A DNA stretch of 21,065 nucleotides from an uncultured Oscillospiraceae bacterium (GTDB lineage: Bacteria > Bacillota > Clostridia > Oscillospirales > Oscillospiraceae). The translations under genes and the position numbers were made by a program. Of this stretch, positions 13,246-20,466 are shown piece by piece. Where the stretch lies: contig CAJULZ010000041.1 in assembly GCA_910587205.1 (NCBI GenBank), positions 1 through 21,065 on the forward strand, written 5' to 3'. The stretch's first letter is position 1; each line of letters opens with the position of its first letter. Under the pieces are notes generated by a model that worked only from the letters and a program-made list of their open reading frames with translations, searched no databases and was not told the origin of the DNA.

Positions 13246-14582
13246 TCTTTTGGAGACTGTTTTTCGGCTGGCTGATACAGATTGGACCCTTTGCGCTCCT
13301 GTGCATTCAGCCTTTTGCGGGGCAGCTTCGCTTTCCCCTCCGGAAAACCGGGGCCGTTATGATGATTCTGTTTGCGGGGCTTGCGGCGGCGTTCGCGCTG
13401 ACAGGATGTGCGCTGCACCGTGCGTCGGCCTCCGACCCCTGGCTGTTTGTAAAGGTCAACATGGCTTTTTTTGTGAGCCTGATTTTCTGCTTCCTGTGGT
13501 ATTTGTACGCCGTAACCGCTTCATGGCCGAAAAAGCTGTTTGTGTTCTCCTACGTTCTGAGCGGAGCGTTTATCATCACGTCCATCAGCAACGCGATTGC
13601 CACAAGGCTGCATATGGGCAGAAGCGACGGGCTGCCATACCTGGGCTGTACGCCGCTGATTCTGCTTCTGGCGGCTGCGGTGTTCCTGCCCGTTTTGTTT
13701 TTCGTCCTCAAGCGGCACTACCAAATCATGGCGGACAGCTTTACGAACAGGGAGAGCATCTACATATCCACGCTGTCCATCGTTTTGTGCGTGGCGCTGT
13801 CCAGCGGCCTGATCTGCTTCGGCTACCTCAATCTTTATGAGCCAATGAATTTGCTTCTCTATATCGCTCTGCTGATCTCAATTTTTGCGATGAACGGCAT
13901 CTGCTTCAAGCTATTGGACATCACCCATGAGAAAATGAGCGCCCAGCGGAAATATGACGAGCTGCATTGCCAGCTCTCCCTTCAGGTGGAGCAATACCGC
14001 CGGATCAGCAACAATATGGAGGCAACCCGGCGGATGCGCCATGATCTCAAACACCATATGATTACGATACAGGGCTTCCTCCAAGGCGGGAACGTAAAGG
14101 AGGCGGAGCAGTATTTGGACCATTACCTGCTGGTCACGAAGGAGCTCGAAATCCCCAAGCTGTGCGATAACGCCGTGGTGAACACGGTGGCCGACTATTA
14201 TCGAATGCTGTCGGCGGAGCAGGACATCTGCTTTTCAGCGCGTATTGCGATCCCGGCGGATCTGGCCGTCCAGGATATTGATCTGTCCGTCCTGATCGGG
14301 AACCTGCTGGAAAACGCGTTTGACGCCGCGCTTCTGGTGGAGGGCGAGGCCCGTTTTATCCGCTTCAACATGGCCTGCTTCGGGAAGATGCTGGCAGTCA
14401 CCGTGGACAACGGCTTTAACGGGACCGTAAAAATGGAGGCAGGCCGCTATCTGTCCACCAAAGACCAGCACAGCGGCTTTGGCCTGGCCAGCGTGGAGGC
14501 GATTGCGGAAAAGTATTCCGGCGGCGTGGAGTTTACCCATGAGGCGGAGGTATTCCATTCATCGGTCATGCTGGGGATATAG
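13242..14582 (+). CDS. AgrC-like membrane sensor histidine kinase (GHKL)
   Basis: Partner kinase of the LytTR regulator, 446 residues. About six hydrophobic segments fill residues 1-225 (for example 37-56, 74-92, 101-120, 138-156, 175-195, 203-223). A coiled linker follows, then the H-box MRHDLKHHM with His267, the N-box LIGNLLENAFDAA (Asn354, Asn358) and the G-box SGFGLASV (411-418). This is the agr/quorum-type arrangement that usually senses a peptide. Translation starts at GTG (13242), overlapping the regulator stop as GTGA, with GAGGAGG upstream. There is no agrB-like protease or recognisable peptide precursor in the window, so its signal is unknown. Confidence 0.92.
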   Translation: MIFWRLFFGWLIQIGPFALLCIQPFAGQLRFPLRKTGAVMMILFAGLAAAFALTGCALHRASASDPWLFVKVNMAFFVSLIFCFLWYLYAVTASWPKKLFVFSYVLSGAFIITSISNAIATRLHMGRSDGLPYLGCTPLILLLAAAVFLPVLFFVLKRHYQIMADSFTNRESIYISTLSIVLCVALSSGLICFGYLNLYEPMNLLLYIALLISIFAMNGICFKLLDITHEKMSAQRKYDELHCQLSLQVEQYRRISNNMEATRRMRHDLKHHMITIQGFLQGGNVKEAEQYLDHYLLVTKELEIPKLCDNAVVNTVADYYRMLSAEQDICFSARIAIPADLAVQDIDLSVLIGNLLENAFDAALLVEGEARFIRFNMACFGKMLAVTVDNGFNGTVKMEAGRYLSTKDQHSGFGLASVEAIAEKYSGGVEFTHEAEVFHSSVMLGI

Positions 14583-14776
14583 CTTTTTTGGCGCAGAGCA
14601 CAGCATCGCAGTGCTGAAAACGCCCAAAGGCGGCCCCGGGACAGACGAAATTGCCGTCCGCTCCAAGGGCGTCAGACGGGTGGGACTCTCCGCCGGTAAA
14701 AGCCTTGTTAGCTTGGGACCGCGGCCTTGCTTCAGCCGCGCCGCTTCGCACAGTGGATCAAGCCGCCGCGCACGGC
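14583..14776. other. convergent intergenic region
   Basis: Lies between the convergent kinase and hydrolase genes. Contains a small GC hairpin (CGCGGC at 14720-14725 with GCCGCG at 14735-14740) but no T-run and no recognisable gene. A 61-codon minus-strand frame here lacks a ribosome site. Confidence 0.35.
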
Positions 14777-16204
14777 TCAGCTCTTTTCCCTCCCGCTGGT
14801 CAGCGCCTTCAGGGCGGTGGCGGGATGCTCATGCTGCGGCAGGGACGGCCCTGCCCCGTTTGCGGATGAGACCAGGGAGTCGCTGGCCTCCGTCAAAGGC
14901 TGGGGGTCCAGCGCGCGGATGAAGCCGGGTCCGTGGGGCCAGAATTGCTCATGGTTGTTTTGGCCTGCCCGGAAGGGCTCGTGGCTGCGCCAGAGGTCGC
15001 CGGCCAAAATGTTTTTCACATTGATCCTGAGTGTGCGCGGAATTTCCTCGGCCGGAGCCAGTGCCGACAGATCCGCGGCGGCAGCATCGACGGGGATATG
15101 CCCCGCTTCGTTATAGCCTCTCCGAATGACTGCCACTTCATTTACTTGGTAGCCTTCCCCGCTCTCAAGCTCATTCCAGAGCTGAATGTGCGTATTACGG
15201 TCATGGCCGCTGCCGCCTATCGGGATCAGTCCATCGCAATTGAAGGCATAGGAGAAATTCCGCGGACCGCTCCGAGGGCCGAGGGCAAGGGAGGTTGGAA
15301 TCAGCGACATCCCGCAGGAAGGCACAAGCTGGATATCCACCAGGGTCGTGCCTGTAGCCAGCCGGCCGGTGGGCGAGGGCGCGCCGCCGGCGGTGACATA
15401 GCCCACGCAGTGGTCCAGGCATAGCTCAAGGCCGAACTGGAGGATCTGCCCGCCGCTTCTGCGGATGTGGGGAAACCGGAACAGGGAGCCGCCCAGACCG
15501 TTGGGGTCCTCCTGGATCAGCCGGTCCAGAATCCTCCAGGTGGGCTGGCAGCCATGGGCGATGTCCTGATCGGTGAGTATCCGCGGTGTGGCATTCCTCA
15601 GGGTGAAGTTCACGAAGTCAATGGCGGACTTCAGGTGCTTTTCGGTGAAGTAGCAGGCGTCGCGCTGCTGCGGCGTATTGCCGCCGCATTGGATCAGCGC
15701 TATGTTGCAGCCCGTGGCAGCGGAAAAGCGGGGATCGTCGGGAACCACGGAGGAGCGGGGAAAGCTGGCGCCTACGGCGCTGCCGAATACAAAGACCCAG
15801 TCCTGAAACCGCTCCTCTGCCACCAATGCCCGCAGCTCGCCAAACAGGCCGCTCCACGGCCCCTTAAAATAAGCGGGCAGGGGGTCAAAGGAGCCGGGCG
15901 CCTTCTCCCAGCCGTTCAGCAGGTCGTAGAGGTATGCCCCTGCCGCCCCTCTGTAGAGGAACTCCGGCGCCACAAAGATTTTCAGTGTTTCGGAATCCGC
16001 CTGCGCGTTTTCATAGGCCGTCTCAATGGCCCGGCGGGTGAACTCGACACGCGCCATAATATCCAGGCATTGGCTGAGCACATGAAACCGCCGGTCTCCC
16101 GCCGCCGGAGCGAGACCGGCATAATAGTCCGCGCCCGACGGCCCATATACCGCCCCGGTGTAGATCTCCCACGCAATAAACTGAACTTTTGAATAATCTG
16201 GCAT
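14777..16204 (-). CDS. divergent carbon-nitrogen hydrolase (nitrilase superfamily)
   Basis: Predicted cytoplasmic amidase/nitrilase-like enzyme, 475 residues. The three catalytic blocks of the superfamily can be read: Glu81 in IFVAPEFLYRG, Lys189 in YFTEKHLKSA, and Cys262 in FGLELCLDHCVG. A GSAVG strand near 141-145 and CNIALIQCGG before the lysine also fit. It is much longer than the usual 260-330 residues: spacing between blocks is stretched, and about 75 residues at the C-terminus look disordered. The ATG at 16202-16204 has GGAG 8 nt upstream; a TTG 8 codons earlier has no ribosome site. It lies downstream of two paralogous genes on the same strand, separated by a long hairpin. Substrate is unknown; the triad is seen, the enzyme activity is inferred. 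Confidence 0.72.
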   Translation of the reverse strand: MPDYSKVQFIAWEIYTGAVYGPSGADYYAGLAPAAGDRRFHVLSQCLDIMARVEFTRRAIETAYENAQADSETLKIFVAPEFLYRGAAGAYLYDLLNGWEKAPGSFDPLPAYFKGPWSGLFGELRALVAEERFQDWVFVFGSAVGASFPRSSVVPDDPRFSAATGCNIALIQCGGNTPQQRDACYFTEKHLKSAIDFVNFTLRNATPRILTDQDIAHGCQPTWRILDRLIQEDPNGLGGSLFRFPHIRRSGGQILQFGLELCLDHCVGYVTAGGAPSPTGRLATGTTLVDIQLVPSCGMSLIPTSLALGPRSGPRNFSYAFNCDGLIPIGGSGHDRNTHIQLWNELESGEGYQVNEVAVIRRGYNEAGHIPVDAAAADLSALAPAEEIPRTLRINVKNILAGDLWRSHEPFRAGQNNHEQFWPHGPGFIRALDPQPLTEASDSLVSSANGAGPSLPQHEHPATALKALTSGREKS

Positions 16205-16274
16205 ATATTCAACTCCGTTTCTATCCAAATCGCTCTGGCGCGCCGCGCGGCTGCGGGCGCGGCGGCCAGACAGA

Positions 16275-16336
16275 GAAAGGCCAGTCTTATCCCGGGGTGA
16301 CGGCGGCGCCGGCCTTCCCGGGAGAGACTGGCTTTC
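16275..16336 (-). other. long imperfect hairpin between paralogue 2 and the hydrolase
   Basis: GAAAGGCCAGTCT (from 16275) pairs with AGACTGGCTTTC (16325-16336) with one bulge, and inside it CCCGGG (16291-16296) pairs with CCCGGG (16317-16322) around a 20-nt GC-rich loop. On the minus strand it ends CTTTCTCTGTCTGG, only weakly T-rich. It may act as a partial terminator or RNA-stability element that lowers hydrolase expression relative to the paralogues. Confidence 0.55.
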
Positions 16337-16395
16337 CTCAAACAGTGCTGGAGCGCCGCTCCGGCAGCGATGAGCGGGTATCCAAAGGAGCGGGC

Positions 16396-17016
16396 TTACT
16401 TTTGGCTTTCGACCTCAAAGCGATAGCCTTCCTCGGGATTTCCGTACAGGCCCACCGTCACCTCGGACATGCCTTCCAGGTCTTGCTCGAAGAAGCTGTC
16501 CGAGTTGAGGACCGCAGAGCTGAGCTGATCGCCCTCCTGGATCTCGGAGGCCAGCCCCCAATACAGCTTGGGATGCAGCACGAAGGTCGCCTTCTGGTCG
16601 TAGGCCACCGTCTTTTTCCTCATCATCAGCTTGCCGTCCTTGTAGAGATCGACGCTGATACCGCCGGGTACGCGGATATCATTGGCCACGTCGATGGAGC
16701 GGGTGTTGCCCGCGTTGCCATCCTCGTCGATGGTGATGCCGGTCCCGTCCTCGACGATGTGGTAGCGCTTGCCGATGGAGGCGGTGAGCATGGCGGTGCG
16801 GCAGGTGTGGTCATTCCAGGAAGCGCTGACCGCAGTTTCGATGGGATAGATCACCGTACACTGGGAGCCGCGGCCCACGTCGGGGATGACGCGCCAGGCC
16901 ACGCCGTCCTTCAGCGCGTCGAAGGTGGGGATCTCGTTCTTGAGGAACAGAAAGATTTTGGGGAGGTCCTCGTTCATGGAGCGGTTCACGTAAGTAATTT
17001 TGATCTGATTGCTCAT
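16396..17016 (-). CDS. 206-aa paralogue 2, family not recognised
   Basis: A soluble, probably beta-rich protein of 206 residues with no signal peptide or membrane segment. It aligns without gaps to the gene at 17108-17728, about 64% identical by my count, and about 91% over residues 141-193 (block starting QKATFVLHPKLYWGLASEIQ). Shared landmarks are YVN.SMN near residue 9, DGVAWRVI, VGRGS.C, SWND, CRTAML, PGG.SV.LYKDG and FFEQDLEG. I do not recognise the family and assign no function. I start at ATG 17014-17016 (MSNQIKI), which mirrors the paralogue; an ATG six codons earlier also exists, but AAAGG 10 nt before 17016 fits better. It lies in a run with paralogue 1 and the nitrilase-like gene, probably one transcript. 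Confidence 0.8.
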   Translation of the reverse strand: MSNQIKITYVNRSMNEDLPKIFLFLKNEIPTFDALKDGVAWRVIPDVGRGSQCTVIYPIETAVSASWNDHTCRTAMLTASIGKRYHIVEDGTGITIDEDGNAGNTRSIDVANDIRVPGGISVDLYKDGKLMMRKKTVAYDQKATFVLHPKLYWGLASEIQEGDQLSSAVLNSDSFFEQDLEGMSEVTVGLYGNPEEGYRFEVESQK

Positions 17017-17107
17017 AATTCGACAGCCTTTCATGATAAAATTGGGGATTCGGTGCGTGGGATATGCTGGATTTGGCTTTTCCAGCGGAAGGCGGGGCCG
17101 GAGGGGG

Positions 17108-17728
17108 TCACTTCCAGTCGTCGATCTTGAAGGAGTAGCCGTCCTCGGCGTTTCCGTACAGGCCCACCGTCACCTCGGACACGCCTTCCAGGTCCTGCTC
17201 AAAGAAGTGCTCCGAATCAAGGACTGCGGAGCTGAGTTGTTCGCCCTCCTGGATCTCGGAGGCCAGGCCCCAGTACAGCTTGGGGTGAAGCACGAAGGTC
17301 GCCTTCTGATTGTAGGACACGACCTGTTTGGTCATGACCACGCGGCCGTCCTTATACAGGCTGACGCTGACACCGCCGGGGGTCTGGATGTCGCTGCAAA
17401 CGTCGATGGCGGTCGTGCTGGAGGCATTTCCATCGGCCTGAAGGACAATGCCGGTGTTGTCCTTGGTGACGCAGAAGCGGCTGCCGATGACCGCGGGCAA
17501 CATGGCCGTCCGGCAGCAGCCATCGTTCCAGGAGACGCTGATCTCAGTGGAGATGGGGAAAGTGAAGCCGCAGGAGGAGCCGCGCCCGACTTTGTTGATC
17601 ACGCGCCAGGCCACGCCCTCCCGTAGGACATCGAAGCTGGGGGTTTCGTTTTTGGTGAATACGAATACAGATGGCTGATCCAGGTTCATGGAGTGGTTGA
17701 CATATTTGATGTTCACATTGCTGCTCAT
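17108..17728 (-). CDS. 206-aa paralogue 1, family not recognised
   Basis: First gene behind the 17799-17827 promoter, with a perfect AGGAGG 5 nt before the ATG at 17726-17728, so likely strongly translated. 206 residues, cytoplasmic by appearance, alternating hydrophobic pattern suggesting beta strands. Conserved with paralogue 2 at VGRGSSC, VSWNDGCC, DGNASSTTAIDV, PGGVSVSLYKDG and the block at residues 141-193. Two adjacent cysteines (WNDGCC, about residues 70-71) are reduced to one in paralogue 2. The regulator gene upstream on the same strand probably controls it. Function unknown; a structural or ligand-binding partner of the downstream hydrolase is one possibility, purely from context. 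Confidence 0.85.
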   Translation of the reverse strand: MSSNVNIKYVNHSMNLDQPSVFVFTKNETPSFDVLREGVAWRVINKVGRGSSCGFTFPISTEISVSWNDGCCRTAMLPAVIGSRFCVTKDNTGIVLQADGNASSTTAIDVCSDIQTPGGVSVSLYKDGRVVMTKQVVSYNQKATFVLHPKLYWGLASEIQEGEQLSSAVLDSEHFFEQDLEGVSEVTVGLYGNAEDGYSFKIDDWK

Positions 17729-17798
17729 AAAAACCTCCTACCTTACTCGTGAGCTGCCCGGGCTTATACGAAATATTTTTGGTTCAAACCCTGTTCTT

Positions 17799-17827
17799 AT
17801 TATGTAAAATCCGCAGAGTTTTTTCAA
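17799..17827 (-). promoter_or_regulatory. promoter of the paralogue/hydrolase operon
   Basis: On the minus strand TTGAAA (17822-17827) and CATAAT (17799-17804) are separated by 17 nt, in an AT-rich stretch that contrasts with the flanks. The leader to paralogue 1 would be about 65 nt. Confidence 0.65.
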
Positions 17828-17894
17828 TTCCCTAATATCAGTAGTTTTGTCCGTGCGATACAGAATCCTACCAGTTTCCGCAGTCCAGATCCGC

Positions 17895-18678
17895 CTAAGC
17901 CGGGAGTTCTTCCAGCGAGAGCAGGCCCAGCTGCAGTGCTTTGACCACGGCCCGCACGGCGTTTTCGGCGTCCAGCTGGCGGTACAGGTTCTTTTTGTGG
18001 TACTGCACGGTTTCCTGGGTGATGTGCAGGTCGGCCGCGATCTGCCGGTCAGTCATACCTCCGGCGATGCGCAGCAGAATCGTCCGCTGACGCGCGGTTA
18101 AATGGGTGGGCCCCGTTTTCTGGCGGATGTGGGAGCGTGTCGCCTGCTGAAGCTCCCGCGACATACTGCTGATCAGCTGCCGGAGCAGCACGGGAGGCCA
18201 GTCGGATATCTGCTTTCGGTTTGTAACAATGGCTAACGTGACAGAGGAGCGATCAGGGATGAATGGGGCGCTGTACAGGGTGCAGTCGGTTAAAAGAGTG
18301 CAGTAGTTTTGCTGCGGGAAGGTCCACATCGGCTCACTGTGCCAAATGGACAGGGCAATGGCATTGGTTCCCGCATGAGCCTCGGAAAAGGAGAAGCCGG
18401 GTCTGAAAAGCCGGAAAAGCGGAAGCTCAGGTATTTTTTTTCAGGAGTATTCCCTGCTGGCTGACCAGAAGAAACGCGGAGGCTTTTGGCAGGCTGGCGG
18501 CGGCGGGCACCGCACAGGACTCAAAGGCGGAAATGTCGTTGTGCGACTGCTCGCACAGCGTTTTGAGCTGCTGATCCGAGATCGGGTAAAGCTGCTGGGT
18601 GGAATCGGGTGAGAGTCCCGCCTGTGCGCATCTTCGCCAGGAATCCAAGACGATCCGTTCGTTTTGTGAATTTTTCAT
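17895..18678 (-). pseudogene. GAF-domain/LuxR-HTH transcriptional regulator, frame broken at an A8 run
   Basis: With one A removed this reads as a single 260-residue regulator. N-terminus ERIVLDSWRRCAQAGLSP resembles the start of AcoR-type activators; the middle FSEAHAGTNAIALS is the typical GAF-region motif of that group; the C-terminus LTARQRTILLRIAGG, DRQIAADLHITQETVQYH is a LuxR-type helix-turn-helix instead of the usual sigma-54 ATPase. The frame breaks at 18434-18441, eight As on the coding strand: the upstream frame ends shortly after (LLKKNT, TGA), the downstream frame continues KIPELPLF. The ATG at 18676-18678 has AGGAG (18686-18690) 7 nt away. It lies upstream of the paralogue/hydrolase genes and is their likely regulator. 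It may be a pseudogene, a phase-variable gene, a slippage-dependent gene or an assembly error. Confidence 0.75.
18434..18441 (-). repeat. A8 homopolymer at the regulator frameshift
   Basis: Eight consecutive As on the coding strand (Ts on plus). Seven would restore one continuous reading frame across the GAF domain. Confidence 0.8.
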
Positions 18679-18899
18679 TGTAGCACTCCTCACTATAGTT
18701 TAGTAAACCCCCTGCTGTGCGTATTGACAGCCGTGCCGGATGCGCGTGCCGCCTGTGTGGGGCGAACACCGCAATCTGGCCGTTAGGTTTTCACAGCGGA
18801 TCCTTCCTTTCTGGGAAAAATCGGCTTTTCGTTGGTTGAAACCGTTTGAGACCGGCTTCTTACCCTAATTATAAAATAATTTGTCAGGCCAACCACCTG
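18679..18899. promoter_or_regulatory. AT-rich region with possible divergent promoters
   Basis: On the minus strand TATAAT lies at 18868-18873 with only a poor -35; it would give the regulator a leader of about 180 nt. On the plus strand TTGAGA (18846-18851) and TATAAA (18870-18875) are 18 nt apart. A palindrome GTTTAGTAAAC lies near 18697-18707, just upstream of the regulator ribosome site, and could be an operator. These are motif matches only. Confidence 0.35.
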
Positions 18900-19295
18900 C
18901 ATTTCACACCCTAAACCACACACTTTACGAAATAGACATCAAAAAAAGGTTGTCAGCCGTGCTCAGGAGGCGGCAATTCTGCATCGCTGTCTCCAAGGGG
19001 GATGGCGGGTTCCTGGTCCACGCCGACGCCTTCAACTATATCACGGAGGGAATAGGCTCTTTGAAGGAGAAGGAAGTCCACCTGCTGGAACAGCGGGGCA
19101 GCAACTCCGCCGCCGCACGGCGCATCCATGACGCGGTGAACATTCTGAACGCCGGTTCCGCCGCCATCACTCAGTGGGATGAGTGCGTGATCCGCCAGCT
19201 GGTGGATACATACGGTGAAGGTTTTGACGGCGGGCAAGATTCTGGTCTGACTCCAGGGCGGTATGGAGATCGAGCGGATGGTAGAGGCCCGGTAA
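18900..19295 (+). pseudogene. C-terminal remnant of a large serine recombinase
   Basis: The stretch ITQWDECVIRQLVDT, then in the shifted frame VKVLTAGKILV and LQGGMEIERMVEAR, matches the C-terminal end of clostridial large serine recombinases, whose usual ending is similar. A 4-nt insertion near 19205-19212 shifts the frame and a TGA (19248-19250) interrupts the rest; the TAA at 19293-19295 is the natural end. The catalytic N-terminal domain is absent. It is a leftover of an integrative element. The upstream part (from about 18900) is less certain. Confidence 0.6.
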
Positions 19296-19408
19296 TCTGA
19301 CATCTCGCGGCAGAGAGCGGAGAGAAGCACTCCGTGTCTTTGTGCGCTCACAGGATAAGGCGCACAGCGCCGGAAAGGAGAAGCCCGTGAACATTAGATT
19401 ACAGCACG

Positions 19409-19597
19409 ATGTTCGCCGCGCTGGACGCATTGGCGGCGGGACTGCCCCAGATGGAACTCTATCGTGAGATTGGCCGTCTGATCAATGGCCGACCGGAAAA
19501 AGGCACGGCTGTGGCCGCCGCAGAGCCCCTGTACAGCACGTATCCTGACGCCGCTGGGTTCTCTCCCCGGAACCTGGGCGGATGTGAATTAGGGTAG
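19409..19597 (+). pseudogene. DUF1016-like N-terminal fragment
   Basis: MELYREIGRLINGRPEKG and YPDAAGFSPRNL match the style of the N-terminal domain of DUF1016 (YhcG-type) proteins, in which GFSxRNLxRM is typical. After PRNL the frame is lost and stops at TAG (19595-19597), so the PD-(D/E)XK nuclease-like part is missing. DUF1016 genes are common on clostridial mobile elements. Confidence 0.45.
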
Positions 19598-19602
19598 GAG
19601 TA

Positions 19603-19773
19603 TTGAACAGTCTTATTGGACTGAGCAATACTCCTAAAGAAATAGAGCGGATTGCAAATATAATACAGATTCCAGTCCACAGAATGGGGTTTGATGAGTG
19701 CTCCCCAACGTTTGAACTAACTATCGTAGATTAAGTTAATCGAGATGGTGAAGATGTCTTAATTCGGATATAA
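19603..19773 (+). pseudogene. small ORF remnant with in-frame stop
   Basis: Reads NSLIGLSNTPKEIERIANII and GFDECSPTFELTIVD, then TAA (19732-19734), then in the same frame VNRDGEDVLIRI and a second TAA. The continuity across the stop suggests a broken protein of at least 55 residues. AT-richer than its neighbours. A TTG at 19603 has AGGAG too close to be a good ribosome site. Family not recognised. Confidence 0.4.
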
Positions 19774-20121
19774 CTAAAAAAGTATTACTTTGCTACGATA
19801 TAAGAGCTTATGAAAAATAGAATCCCACATTATTTTGTTGGGCATCTATTTTGTCACTGTTCCATGAGCTCCTCGTTCCGTACATCTTTTTTGTCAACGA
19901 GAGACAAAAGCCCTGAAAGCACACACTTTCAGGGCTTTCCCTTGTCAAAATGTTTCGGCAGCCATGCTGCTTGTTGCGCTTGATGCCCCACTTTTTTGAT
20001 GCCCTCCAGATTTCCTTATTCGCCCGCATGAACAATAATTACCGCAGTGATACCCCGAATGGTGCCCGGATTCCCTAAAAACATATAAAAAGCAGCGCGG
20101 AGCTGTAAAGAGATACGTCCC
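19774..20121. other. gene-free stretch with hairpins
   Basis: AT-rich. Contains an imperfect hairpin (AAAATAG 19814-19820 with CTATTTT 19846-19852), the strong hairpin at 19907-19938, and GGAGCTGT (20099-20106), which pairs with ACAGCTCC (20124-20131). Short minus-strand frames here match nothing known. Confidence 0.4.
19907..19938 (-). terminator. 13-bp hairpin, probable terminator
   Basis: AAAGCCCTGAAAG and its perfect complement enclose a 6-nt loop. On the minus strand it ends in CTTTTGTCTCTC, on the plus strand in CTTTCCCTTG, so minus-strand use is slightly favoured; it may be bidirectional. Confidence 0.55.
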
Positions 20122-20283
20122 TCACAGCTCCAGTTCGCTACTTCTCTTTTTTGTTTTCTTTGGGGTGTTCTTGCTGGCTGCGCCTTTTTCTGGCGCGGCT
20201 TTCTGCGGGTACAGGGCTTTGTGGTAGGTTTTAAGCACCGCCTTTTTCCGTTCCAGCCGCACATCAACGTACTGCGCCGTTAG
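20122..20283 (-). pseudogene. Lys-rich C-terminal ORF remnant
   Basis: On the minus strand the frame reads LTAQYVDVRLERKKAVLKTY, then a Lys/Ala/Pro-rich tail ending SSELEL and TGA. No start or ribosome site is visible; the upstream part lies in the inverted-repeat segment and looks unrelated. It resembles a truncated accessory-element protein; no family assigned. Confidence 0.3.
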
Positions 20284-20288
20284 GTGCT

Positions 20289-20437
20289 GTTTGAAAATTG
20301 GAAATATGCCCGGCGGGGAGCGATTTTTCGCCGGACGAAGCCGGTTTGACGCAGGAATACTTTGTGTATTCCAAGGAAAATTGGCAAAGCATGGCGGAAA
20401 AAGAGCCTCCCTTTGGGCGTGTTCACAATTTTCAAAC
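20289..20437. repeat. segment bounded by 12-bp inverted repeats
   Basis: GTTTGAAAATTG (20289-20300) and CAATTTTCAAAC (20426-20437) are exact inverted copies 125 nt apart. The enclosed sequence has no gene. No target-site duplication is evident. The size would suit a miniature transposable element; a similar TTTTCAAACAAA string occurs near 11463. Confidence 0.4.
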
Positions 20438-20466
20438 AAACCCTATACTCGCTGGCATTTTTCCGC

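Noticed and set aside
14566..14751. Minus-strand 61-codon frame after the kinase gene
   Set aside because: No ribosome site, overlaps the kinase 3' end, and no recognisable motifs.
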